DNA of 64,000 nucleotides from JAHJQZ01 sp963667595 (lineage in GTDB: Bacteria; Pseudomonadota; Alphaproteobacteria; Rhizobiales; Devosiaceae): positions 248,001 to 312,000 of the forward strand of contig CAXXWD010000009.1 of the NCBI GenBank assembly GCA_963667595.2, read 5' to 3'. Numbering within the stretch: position 1 is the first letter of the stretch; every line of letters starts with the position of its first letter. Below, piece by piece: positions 23,033 to 32,339 of this stretch. A program made the translations under genes and the position numbers. The notes beneath the pieces were generated by a model that made no database searches, had not been told where the DNA came from, and saw only the letters and a program-made list of their open reading frames with translations.

Positions 23033-25396
23033 TTACGACCTCAACCGGAAAGCTATCCGGCTTTGCCCGCTCTTGAGTGGAACTGTCACAGGGTTCCCGC
23101 CCGATTCCGGTGCCACCGACCGTCCGTTGACCGAGATGTCCGAGTATCGGCGAGCCGCAACGAACGTACCGCTCGCTCCTTCCGGGATAGTTACGTCATA
23201 GGTAACTAAATCATTATTTACCGACCAATCGACGGCGATGCGTCCGGCTTCGATGTCGTGGTGTGCATGCACGGGACCAAGGGCAGGAATAATCACCGGC
23301 TCGAAAACGATATGCCGGAATCCGGGGATTTCTTCATCGGGACGAAAACCGGCCAGGTGTTCGAGCAACCAGGCGCAGACTGCGCCATAGGCATAGTGAT
23401 TGTAGGAATTCATGCTGGAGTCGTGAGGGACGCCATTCGCTCCGATGGCGTCCCACCGTTCCCAGATCGTCGTGGCGCCTTGCTTGACCTGATACAACCA
23501 GCCCGGCACCTCTTCCTGCAGCAAAAGCTTGGCTGCCAGATCGGTTGCTCCGATCTTGGTCAGCGCTGGAAGCAGGGCCGGGGTACCGAGAAATCCGGTG
23601 CCAATCCGCATTTCCGAACGCTCGATTGCCGCCCTGAAGTTGCGGCTCGCCGCTTCCAGACGTTCGGACGGAATGAGGTCGTGCAGGATAGCCAGCGCAT
23701 AGGAGGTCTGGTCATCGTTCCCCACCCGGCCAGCGGGCGTAATAAACTCGTGCGCGAAGGCTTTACTGATTTGCGCAGCGCGGGCTTCCATGCGTTCACA
23801 CAGTTCCCGATTTCCGACGACTGCCGCCGCCTTGGCCGTGAGCCTGGACGAAATGTAGAAATAGATGGTGGCGGAGACATCGTCCGAAATGGTTGGCAAT
23901 GGCTTCTCGGTGGACCCTGTTGGCTGCAGCCAGTCTCCGAATGTGAAGCCTCTTTGCGTCATGCCGCGTGGTGGTTTGACGATCGGCCCGTCGCTGATCG
24001 ACCAGAGGTAATCGCACCAGCGCTCCATCGCGCCGAGCGTCTCTTCCAGGATTTTCCTGTCTCCGTAATGCGTCCACAAGGTCCAGGGCACGACGCAGAT
24101 CGCATCGCCCCATCCGGTACTTCCAAAGAAGTTCGGATGCTGGTCTTCGTGATAGCGCGTAGGATCGGGCGAAACGTGTGAAATCTGTCCGTCAGCCCGT
24201 TGATCCGCCATCAGATCACGCAGCCATTTGCTTAGAAAATCCTGGCAGTCGTGTAAATAGCAGGCGGTCGAGGCAAAGACCTGCGCGTCCCCCGTCCATC
24301 CCAGACGCTCGTCTCGCTGCGGGCAGTCCGTCGGCACCTCGATGAAGTTGGAGCGTTGCGACCAGATGGTGTTCTGGAAAAGCCGATCGACCAGCGGGCT
24401 GGCCGTGGACAGGCTTGCCTGAAGCTTTGTCACCGAGCTTATCGGGATCGACTGGATGGAACGGATTTCCGCGCGACCGGTGATGGTGATGCGTGCGTAT
24501 CTGTAGCCGAAGAAGGTGAAATGGGGCCGATAATGCTCCAGCCCTTCTCCTTTGAGAGTGTATTCGGCGCAAGCCCTGGCCGCCCGCAGATTGTCGTTGT
24601 CGAACCTGCCATTTGCATCGACGAGTTCAGCATGCTCGATCAGGACATGCGCACCCGCTTCGCCCGACACGCTGAGCGCGACATATCCGGCGCAGTTCTG
24701 CCCGAAATCATAAATGGTGCTTCCCGACGGCTCTTTTGAGATCGATACCGGCTCCAGGCAATCGAGTTCCTGAACGGCTTCAATTTCGTGGGGAACAAGA
24801 ATTCCCGGATCGAAGTCCTTCAGCGCGACGCTCCCTTTGTCGGCCGGGAGATCGGTCAGGCGCGCATCATAATTTTCGCCGAAATAGATGCCGGACTTTA
24901 CGATCGGGGTCAGGCCGCTTTGCCAGGACGAGTCGGTCTTGAGCAGGATTTCGCCGTCCTTGACGATTTCCGCGATGGTGCCGAGCCGAGCACCCCAAGT
25001 ATTGGGGACTTCGTTGCCTTTCCACAAAAGGGGTGAGCGGAACCAACCATCGCCAAGCCAGATCTCGATACGGTTCGCGCCGGGCTTGAGCAGATCCGAC
25101 ACATCGTAGGTCTGATAGCTGAGCCGGTTCCAGTAGCTGGTCCAGCCCGGCGTGAGCACATCGTTGCCGACGCGAGTACCGTTTATGAAGCATCGGTAAA
25201 GGCCGAGGGCACTTATGCGCAGCCGCGCGCCCTCTACCGGGCCGGCAAGATCAAAATGCCTGGACAAATAGGGACTTTGGTTCCCGACGCCCTTGTCGGA
25301 AAGCGGCGCGATCATTTGCGCGCACCATTCGTCCGCCATCCGAACCGGCGTCGCGGCAGACGGGCTGCCCCTGTCGCTCGTATGATCCGTCGCCAT
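23033..25396 (-). CDS. alpha-L-rhamnosidase (GH78)
   Basis: The product is 787 aa from ATG 25396 with GGAGG 6 nt upstream. The N-terminal beta domains carry LGLYRCFINGTRVG, LTPGWTSYWNRL and GDGWFRSP, the carbohydrate-binding N-domain of bacterial rhamnosidases. The (alpha/alpha)6 catalytic domain begins near 320 with the GH78 hallmark DCPQRDERLGWTGDAQ, followed by GDWLQP and TIWERWDAI. No signal peptide is seen, so it acts in the cytoplasm on imported oligosaccharides, releasing terminal alpha-L-rhamnose. It is the last gene of the minus-strand ABC/glycosidase operon, suggesting that rhamnose-decorated glycans or glycosides are the substrates. Confidence 0.9.
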   Translation of the reverse strand: MATDHTSDRGSPSAATPVRMADEWCAQMIAPLSDKGVGNQSPYLSRHFDLAGPVEGARLRISALGLYRCFINGTRVGNDVLTPGWTSYWNRLSYQTYDVSDLLKPGANRIEIWLGDGWFRSPLLWKGNEVPNTWGARLGTIAEIVKDGEILLKTDSSWQSGLTPIVKSGIYFGENYDARLTDLPADKGSVALKDFDPGILVPHEIEAVQELDCLEPVSISKEPSGSTIYDFGQNCAGYVALSVSGEAGAHVLIEHAELVDANGRFDNDNLRAARACAEYTLKGEGLEHYRPHFTFFGYRYARITITGRAEIRSIQSIPISSVTKLQASLSTASPLVDRLFQNTIWSQRSNFIEVPTDCPQRDERLGWTGDAQVFASTACYLHDCQDFLSKWLRDLMADQRADGQISHVSPDPTRYHEDQHPNFFGSTGWGDAICVVPWTLWTHYGDRKILEETLGAMERWCDYLWSISDGPIVKPPRGMTQRGFTFGDWLQPTGSTEKPLPTISDDVSATIYFYISSRLTAKAAAVVGNRELCERMEARAAQISKAFAHEFITPAGRVGNDDQTSYALAILHDLIPSERLEAASRNFRAAIERSEMRIGTGFLGTPALLPALTKIGATDLAAKLLLQEEVPGWLYQVKQGATTIWERWDAIGANGVPHDSSMNSYNHYAYGAVCAWLLEHLAGFRPDEEIPGFRHIVFEPVIIPALGPVHAHHDIEAGRIAVDWSVNNDLVTYDVTIPEGASGTFVAARRYSDISVNGRSVAPESGGNPVTVPLKSGQSRIAFRLRS

Positions 25397-25541
25397 GTTG
25401 TCCTCCACTTTTCTTGTTCCGGGCCGAGTCTATGTCGGTGCACTCAGCCTTTGAAGAATCCCAGTCTTGTGCTTTTCCGCATGAGCGTCTCCACATTCGG
25501 AAACACGCGGATTACGGGATCGTGCAAATTTTGCGACCGTT

Positions 25542-26549
<1,008 letters not shown>

Positions 26550-26634
26550 TGTGTATTCTCCTCGTTCGATCGGGCCACATTTGGTCAACCCGGGCGTCAT
26601 ACGCACTGTCTGGACATAGCCGGCAGGTTTGCCG

Positions 26635-27192
26635 CTATTCACCAAACGCCTTTTCTATGGCGTCGCAGAGCAGATGCACGATCATGAGGTGCATCTCCTG
26701 GATACGCGCCGTACTCTGCGAGGGGATGACAAGCGGCAAGGTTGCCAGAGCCTTCGCCGGACCGCCGCCCTTGCCCAAAAGGGCAATGGACGGAATTTCG
26801 AGGTCCCGGGCAGTTTCGAGGCACTTGATGATATTCTCGGAAAGGCCGGACGTGGACAAGACAAGCAGGACATCGCCTTTGGCGCCCATGGCCTGCAACG
26901 GACGCGAAAAAACCTGATCGGCCGAAAAATCGTTGGTGATGCAGGTCATCTGGCTGGTGTCGCCCCCCAACCAGATGCTGGGAAGCGGCCTGCGGTTGGT
27001 CTTGTAGCGCCCGACGAGTTCGGTGACGAAGTGCTGTGCTTCGGCAGCGCTGCCGCCATTTCCACAGGCAAGAACCTTCCCACCGGCGCTGAGCGCATCG
27101 ACCATTATCTGCGCGGCAGCATCAACCTCAGCTTCGAGCGGCAACATTGCTCCGGCCAATGCCTTCATTTCCGTTGTCACGTCACGCAACAT
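26635..27192 (-). CDS. SIS-domain sugar isomerase (GmhA-like)
   Basis: A single SIS domain makes up this 185-aa protein: ACGNGGSAAEAQHFVTELVGR and VLSTSGLSENIIKCLE are the phosphosugar-binding loops. It resembles GmhA/DiaA-type sedoheptulose-7-phosphate isomerases, but in a sugar operon next to a ROK kinase it more likely isomerises a hexose phosphate made by that kinase. Its start overlaps the ROK stop by 11 bp, showing coupling. Confidence 0.8.
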   Translation of the reverse strand: MLRDVTTEMKALAGAMLPLEAEVDAAAQIMVDALSAGGKVLACGNGGSAAEAQHFVTELVGRYKTNRRPLPSIWLGGDTSQMTCITNDFSADQVFSRPLQAMGAKGDVLLVLSTSGLSENIIKCLETARDLEIPSIALLGKGGGPAKALATLPLVIPSQSTARIQEMHLMIVHLLCDAIEKAFGE

Positions 27193-28123
27193 GGCGTTCG
27201 TCCTCCATTGCCTGCATGGCGACGCAGATCGCTGCGACGTCGCCTATTGTTTCGCCCAGCTCCGCCGGAACGATTTCGCAGCGCGCAAAACTGGCGGGCA
27301 GCGATTCCTTCTGTGCAGCTTCGAGCAGAGGCTTTATGAACCGGTCGCCGAGGCGGCGCGCCATGCTTCCCAGGATGATGCGTTCGGGAGCAAGCAGGTC
27401 GATGACCATCGCAAGCGCGCGACCCAGCGCCATTCCGGATTGCCGAATCGTTTCAATCGCTTCCGCTTTGCCGGCTTCCGCGCTGCAATGCAGCTCCTCG
27501 CCGCTTGAGAGCTGGCCGAAAATCTCGGGATAAAGGTGGCGCGCCAGTCGCGGGAGCCCGCTTCCGCTCGCCCAGCCTTCCAGGGATCCACACTTGCCGT
27601 AGACCATCGGCCCGTCATGGGCGATGCGCCAGTGACCGATCTCGCCGGCAGCTTCGTGCCCACCGCGAACGAGGCGACCATCGATAACAATGCCGGCGCC
27701 CAGCCCGGTTCCGAGGGTCAAGTACAGCAGATTCTGAACCCCACGTCCCGCGCCGAAACGCCATTCGGCGAGCGTGCAGGCCTTGGCATCGTGCTCGATG
27801 CGGCAGGGACGCCCGAGTGACCGCGTGAGATGATCCGCCAGCGGCACATTCGTCCAGCCCGGCAGATTTGGCGGTCCCAGAACAAGCCCGGTCGAGGCGT
27901 CGACCGGGCCGCCGACGGAAACACCGACATGCGTGACGGGATTGTCGCGGATCTGCTCGTTGGCGATCGTAACTATGCGCGCGAGCATTGCATCGAGACC
28001 GTCGGCCGCATGCGAGGGAATAACCTTCCGATCGAGCATCGTTCCATCGGCACATGCCAGCACGAAAGCGGTCTTGGTTCCTCCGATGTCGATTCCGAGA
28101 AGTGATGGACTGGAGGTACTCAT
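27182..28123 (-). CDS. ROK family sugar kinase
   Basis: The protein is 313 aa from ATG 28123, whose first bases overlap the preceding oxidoreductase stop (ATGA). The ATP-binding DIGGTKT motif is at about 12-18, LTLGTGLGAGIVIDG forms the sugar/phosphate site, and the catalytic aspartate lies in IEHDAKA, where most ROK kinases have ENDAN. The zinc-binding cysteine cluster is reduced to a single CGSLEGW, so a structural zinc may be missing. It lacks an N-terminal HTH and is therefore a kinase, not a ROK repressor. It probably phosphorylates a hexose freed by the operon's glycosidases. Confidence 0.85.
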   Translation of the reverse strand: MSTSSPSLLGIDIGGTKTAFVLACADGTMLDRKVIPSHAADGLDAMLARIVTIANEQIRDNPVTHVGVSVGGPVDASTGLVLGPPNLPGWTNVPLADHLTRSLGRPCRIEHDAKACTLAEWRFGAGRGVQNLLYLTLGTGLGAGIVIDGRLVRGGHEAAGEIGHWRIAHDGPMVYGKCGSLEGWASGSGLPRLARHLYPEIFGQLSSGEELHCSAEAGKAEAIETIRQSGMALGRALAMVIDLLAPERIILGSMARRLGDRFIKPLLEAAQKESLPASFARCEIVPAELGETIGDVAAICVAMQAMEDERHVA

Positions 28124-29106
28124 TTTGAAACGGTCTTTTCGTTGGGATAGGTCAACCCGATCTGCTCGCGGATGATGTCCAGGGACTTCATGATCGCGAC
28201 CGTCTCGGATGGGGGAAGGATGGTCGAAGATCCGATGCCGGTCCGCACGCGGTCCGCAAACGCAATGGCCTGGAACTGCATGCCTCGTCCGGCAAACCGG
28301 GAGTGAAACTCTTCTATGACGTTGTTGCCGGTGTCGTAGACGCGAAAGGATGTCGGGGCATACCAGACGCTGTCGATCTCGATGCGTCCGGCCGTTCCAT
28401 GCACCGTGGCGATGTTGCGCCCCGCCGTATCGGAGGCACATAAAAGCGAAGCGATTGCGCCGGTGCGGTAACCGAAGAGCGTTGCAACTTGCGCATCAAC
28501 CCCTGTGGCCTTGAACGCAGCGACGGACTGTATGGTGTCGGGCGGCCCGAAGAGGTCCCAGGCAAACGAAACCGGATAAATCCCCAGATCCAGAAGCGCC
28601 CCTCCCCCGAGCTCGGGCGCATTGAGACGATGCGACGGGTCGTCGGGAAGATCCTGGGCGTGGTCCGCGACCAGGGAGCGCACGGTGCCTATGCGCCCCT
28701 CCGCAAGGATTTCGCGCAGGCGCACCATGTGCGGCAGAAAGCGGGTCCACATCGCTTCCATCACCACCAGCCCCTTGGATTTGGCCAGATCGACCACTTC
28801 AGCCGCCTCACGGGCATTCAGCGTGAATGGCTTTTCCACCAGCACGTGCTTGCCATGTTCGAGGGCAAGCCTGGCATTCTGCGCGTGGAAGGGGTGAGGC
28901 GTGGCGACATAGATCGCCTCGACGTCCGGATCGGCTGCCAATGCCTCATATGAAGGATAATGCCTCTCGATGCCGAAGCGCTCGGCGAACTGCGCCGCGG
29001 ATTCGGCCGAACGTGACCCGACTGCAACGACCCTTTCCCTTTGCGTGTGCAGATCCGCAACGAAGCTTGCGGCAATCGAGCCAGTTGCAAGTATTCCCCA
29101 GTTCAT
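28120..29106 (-). CDS. Gfo/Idh/MocA family oxidoreductase
   Basis: The protein is 328 aa starting at ATG 29106. The Rossmann N-terminus reads WGILATGSIAASFV, then YVATPHPFHAQNARLALEHGKHVLVEKPF with the catalytic lysine of the EKP motif. The C-terminal substrate domain has LNAPELGGGALLDLGIYPVSF, as in dimeric trans-dihydrodiol/xylose dehydrogenase-like members. Such enzymes oxidise sugars or cyclitols with NAD(P), often at C3 or C1. Its place between permeases and ROK kinase suggests it processes one liberated monosaccharide. Confidence 0.88.
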   Translation of the reverse strand: MNWGILATGSIAASFVADLHTQRERVVAVGSRSAESAAQFAERFGIERHYPSYEALAADPDVEAIYVATPHPFHAQNARLALEHGKHVLVEKPFTLNAREAAEVVDLAKSKGLVVMEAMWTRFLPHMVRLREILAEGRIGTVRSLVADHAQDLPDDPSHRLNAPELGGGALLDLGIYPVSFAWDLFGPPDTIQSVAAFKATGVDAQVATLFGYRTGAIASLLCASDTAGRNIATVHGTAGRIEIDSVWYAPTSFRVYDTGNNVIEEFHSRFAGRGMQFQAIAFADRVRTGIGSSTILPPSETVAIMKSLDIIREQIGLTYPNEKTVSK

Positions 29107-29164
29107 CGAAATGGCCTCACTGAAACATCCGAAAGCTGAAACATGCTCGTAGGGTGCTGACGCA

Positions 29165-30016
29165 TCATCCCTTGACCGATCCTGCGGCGAATCCGGACTG
29201 AAGCTGACGGCGGAAGAAAAGATAGAGAACCAGAAGCGGCGAGGTCGCGATGACCAACGCGGCAAACAGGAAGCCGTAGTTGAACGACAGCGAGCCTCTC
29301 AGCATGCTTACGCCCACTTGCACGGTCCGGATGCTCTCGTCGGTCGACAGCATGTAGACCAGCACATACTCGACCCAGCAGGCATAGAAGGTGAAGATCG
29401 CGATGGTGGCGATGATCGGACGAGACATCGGCAGGACGATGGTCCTGAACATCTGCATGTATCCGGCGCCGTCTATCGTCGCCGCCTCGATGATCTCGTT
29501 GGAGATCGAGCGAACAAAAGAGGCGGCCAGATAGATCGCGAAGGATAGATTGAACGCGATGTAGGGGATGATGATGCCGATACGCGTGTTCACCAACCCG
29601 AGCGTGGTCGCCATGGCGAACAGCGGCACCACTGCGGTCGACACGTTGACCAAAAGGCCCAGTACGATGAACGCGTACCAAATCGGCGTATAGGGCGACG
29701 GGATCTTGGTGAAGGCGAAGGCTGTCGAGATCGACAAAATGACCACGACGATGGTTGTCACCGTGCAATAGAGCAGACTGTTGAAGAACAGGTGCAGAAA
29801 GTTCCCGAGTTCCCATGCCTGGACGTAGTTTGCCACTGTCCAGTTGACCGGCCAGGCGAGCATGTTGGACATGATCTCCTGCTGCGGCTTGAACGATGTG
29901 TAGGTCATCCAGATCAAGGGCGTCAGCGTGAACACCACGAAGAAAAACAGGACGACATAGCTGAAAGCAGCAAACGGTTTCGGAACCGCGGCTGCAGCGG
30001 TTTGCCGGGAGTGCAT
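29165..30016 (-). CDS. carbohydrate ABC transporter permease (MalG/UgpE-like)
   Basis: The 283-aa integral membrane protein has six predicted spans and the cytoplasmic EAA-type loop EIIEAATIDGAGYMQMFRTIVLPMSRP that docks to the ATPase. The C-terminal FAAGSVKG is typical of MalG-type permeases. ATG 30016 shares one base with the stop of the partner permease (TGATG). Works with the next upstream permease and the UgpC-like ATPase. Confidence 0.93.
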   Translation of the reverse strand: MHSRQTAAAAVPKPFAAFSYVVLFFFVVFTLTPLIWMTYTSFKPQQEIMSNMLAWPVNWTVANYVQAWELGNFLHLFFNSLLYCTVTTIVVVILSISTAFAFTKIPSPYTPIWYAFIVLGLLVNVSTAVVPLFAMATTLGLVNTRIGIIIPYIAFNLSFAIYLAASFVRSISNEIIEAATIDGAGYMQMFRTIVLPMSRPIIATIAIFTFYACWVEYVLVYMLSTDESIRTVQVGVSMLRGSLSFNYGFLFAALVIATSPLLVLYLFFRRQLQSGFAAGSVKG

Positions 30017-30915
30017 CACCTGTCCTCCGCATATTTGCGACCGGCGATATCGGCGAGCCGGGTGAGCCCGAGGATCAGCAGGATACTCAACACGATGATG
30101 ACCATCGCCACGGCACTGCCGAAACCATATTTATAGTAGGTAAAGGTGTTTTGAATCATGTACATGCCGGCTACTGTCGAGTAGTAGCTTGGCCCCCCTC
30201 CCGTCATGACCCACAAAAGCTCGAAACCCTTGAGGCTTCCGGCGATTGCAAAGATCGAGCAGGTCAGGAAAACCGGAATCTGGTTGGGCAGGATGATGTC
30301 CCACAAGATGTTCCATTCATTCGCACCATCCAGGATCGCGGCCTCAATGTGCTCCTCCTGCGTCTTCTGCAGATTGGCGAGGAAGATCACCATATAAAGG
30401 CCGGTGAACATCCAAAGAATGACGATGAGGTAGGGGATGATCGCCGTGTCCTTGCTGGTGAAAAGATCAAGCTCGAACAGAGGCATTCCGATAAGCGCGC
30501 CGATCACGTTGGCGATCGCTCCGGCCGGTGAGAAGATGATCGCGAACAGGATGCCCACCACCACGGGGCTAAGCAGCGTCGGAAAGAAGATGATGGATTC
30601 AAAAAACCCGATGAACGGCACCAGCTTTCGATAGAGCAGATAGGCGAGAAAGAAGCCGAGTGGAATCTGTCCGAGCATGGATACCGCAACAATCAGACCA
30701 TTGTTGCGCAACGCGTGCCAGAACACGGGATCGCTGAACATCACGGCATAGTTCGAAAGACCGATGAAGTTCGGCATGCCGTGCCCTGCCCAATCCGTGA
30801 AACTGAGGATCAGGCTGTAAAGAATTGGCGCGATGATAACCGCCGCGTAAATAAACAACGCCGGTCCGGTCAACAGGACATAGGCCAGTCTGCCACCAGT
30901 GCTTTTGCCACGCAT
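30016..30915 (-). CDS. carbohydrate ABC transporter permease (MalF/UgpA-like)
   Basis: The 299-aa membrane protein has six predicted spans and an EAA loop EEHIEAAILDGANEWNILWDIILPNQIP. The first span starts at LAYVLLTGPALFIYAAVI and the conserved WAGHGMPNFIGLSNY follows, typical of CUT1 permeases. It is translated from ATG 30915 and separated from the binding-protein gene by a perfect 11-bp stem-loop. Confidence 0.93.
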   Translation of the reverse strand: MRGKSTGGRLAYVLLTGPALFIYAAVIIAPILYSLILSFTDWAGHGMPNFIGLSNYAVMFSDPVFWHALRNNGLIVAVSMLGQIPLGFFLAYLLYRKLVPFIGFFESIIFFPTLLSPVVVGILFAIIFSPAGAIANVIGALIGMPLFELDLFTSKDTAIIPYLIVILWMFTGLYMVIFLANLQKTQEEHIEAAILDGANEWNILWDIILPNQIPVFLTCSIFAIAGSLKGFELLWVMTGGGPSYYSTVAGMYMIQNTFTYYKYGFGSAVAMVIIVLSILLILGLTRLADIAGRKYAEDR

Positions 30916-30955
30916 CGTCTCGTCCCTGTTCGCTGGATTGGGTCTTTGCGGAGTT

Positions 30956-30992
30956 GAGGCCGCCGGTATCGGGAGGAAGTTCCGGCGGCCTC
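30956..30992 (-). terminator. intra-operon stem-loop after the binding-protein gene
   Basis: GAGGCCGCCGG (30956-30966) pairs perfectly with CCGGCGGCCTC (30982-30992). It lies directly after the stop of the minus-strand binding-protein gene and before the permease. No T run follows in the direction of transcription, so partial attenuation or 3' protection is more likely than full termination. Confidence 0.6.
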
Positions 30993-30999
30993 TGTCGGC

Positions 31000-32316
31000 T
31001 TACTTGCGGTTACTGTCGTTGGCGGCAACCCATTCTTCATAGCGTTGAGCCAACGCCTCGGGAGTGGTGTTCCCCATGATCAGTTCCTGCAGGCCGTTGT
31101 TGATGATCTCGCCAACGCCTTCGGCATCCATCTTGTCGTCGAGCACGGGAAGCACCGTGTCGATGGAGGAGATGAAGCCATAAGCCTTCTTGTTGAGAAC
31201 GCCTTCCACCATCGGGCTGATGTCATAGTTCCTGTAGGTCGGCAGGCTGCCATACTTGATCTGAAGATCGGCATTGGCCGGGTCGATGGTGAACTTGATC
31301 CATTTCCAAGCCGCCTCGGCCACTTCCTCGCTCGCCGACGCAGAAATGCCGTAGCCGGTTTGCAGAGCGCCCGAAGACGAGTTGGTCGAGGTCTTCTGTC
31401 CGGCGATTTCGGGGAAGGGATACATCCCGATCTGCGCCTTGCTCTCTTCGGAAAGACTGGTCTCCAGGTTGGGAACTTCCCAGATACCACCGACAAAATA
31501 GGCTGCCTTGCCTGCGGCAAGCAGCGAGATGGCATGTTCACGCGTCGTGCTTGGCTCGTTCTTGGACAACAGGCCGGAATCGACCATGTCCTTGATCACC
31601 TGCAGCGACTGTACGAACTCGGGATCATCGAAACCGGCATCGTCGCCCCGCACAGCGCGGGCGAACCAATCCAGTCCGCCGACGCGGGCCGTCACCGGCG
31701 ACAGAAGGCACGATTGCATGACCCAGGACTGCTCGTCTCCCATGACCAGCGGCCGATAGCCGGCCGCGGCGATCGCCTCAGCCTGTTCCTTCATCTCGTC
31801 GAGCGTCTTGGGAAACTCAAGACCGAGTTTGTCCAGCACATCCTGATTGACGTAGACGACGTTGGAGAAGGCAACCAGCGGCGGCGCCAGTTCCCAGACT
31901 TCTCCATTCTTGCCCTGCGGGCCGAGGAAGATGTCCTTCTGGCTTTCCGCGAGATTGTCGCGCTCGATCCAGTCACGCAAATCCCGGATATAGCCGCGAT
32001 CGGTGAGATAGCCCGTTCTCTTGCCAGGCCAGAGCTGCATCAGGTCGGGCAGATTGTCCGAAATGGCAAGCGCCTGCATCTTGGTGTGATAGGCGTCGTG
32101 TTCGAGGAAATCGAAGTTGATGGTAATGTCCGGATTCTGTTCCTTGAACCGTTCGTACAAATCCACGATCTGGAAGTAGCCATTCTCGATCTTGGTGACC
32201 GGCACGATGGCATCGACGACGGTTTCGGCATAGGCCGCCCCGATTCCTCCCCATCCGACAAGTGACGCCGCCAGAACGGCAATCACACTCACCTTAGCCT
32301 TGTTGAGATGTTTCAT
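31000..32316 (-). CDS. carbohydrate ABC transporter substrate-binding protein (family 1)
   Basis: The protein is 438 aa from ATG 32316 behind GGAGGAAAAAG. A Sec signal peptide ends near residue 30 (GIGAAYAETVV). The mature protein has the family 1 (MalE/UgpB) pattern: FKEQNPDITINFDF, DLMQLWPGKRTGYL, VVYVNQDVLDKLGLEFPKT, and a late AWKWIKFTIDP. It should bind an oligosaccharide in the periplasm and deliver it to the two permeases downstream. Confidence 0.92.
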   Translation of the reverse strand: MKHLNKAKVSVIAVLAASLVGWGGIGAAYAETVVDAIVPVTKIENGYFQIVDLYERFKEQNPDITINFDFLEHDAYHTKMQALAISDNLPDLMQLWPGKRTGYLTDRGYIRDLRDWIERDNLAESQKDIFLGPQGKNGEVWELAPPLVAFSNVVYVNQDVLDKLGLEFPKTLDEMKEQAEAIAAAGYRPLVMGDEQSWVMQSCLLSPVTARVGGLDWFARAVRGDDAGFDDPEFVQSLQVIKDMVDSGLLSKNEPSTTREHAISLLAAGKAAYFVGGIWEVPNLETSLSEESKAQIGMYPFPEIAGQKTSTNSSSGALQTGYGISASASEEVAEAAWKWIKFTIDPANADLQIKYGSLPTYRNYDISPMVEGVLNKKAYGFISSIDTVLPVLDDKMDAEGVGEIINNGLQELIMGNTTPEALAQRYEEWVAANDSNRK

Positions 32317-32339
32317 CTTTTTCCTCCTTGTTATGAAAG

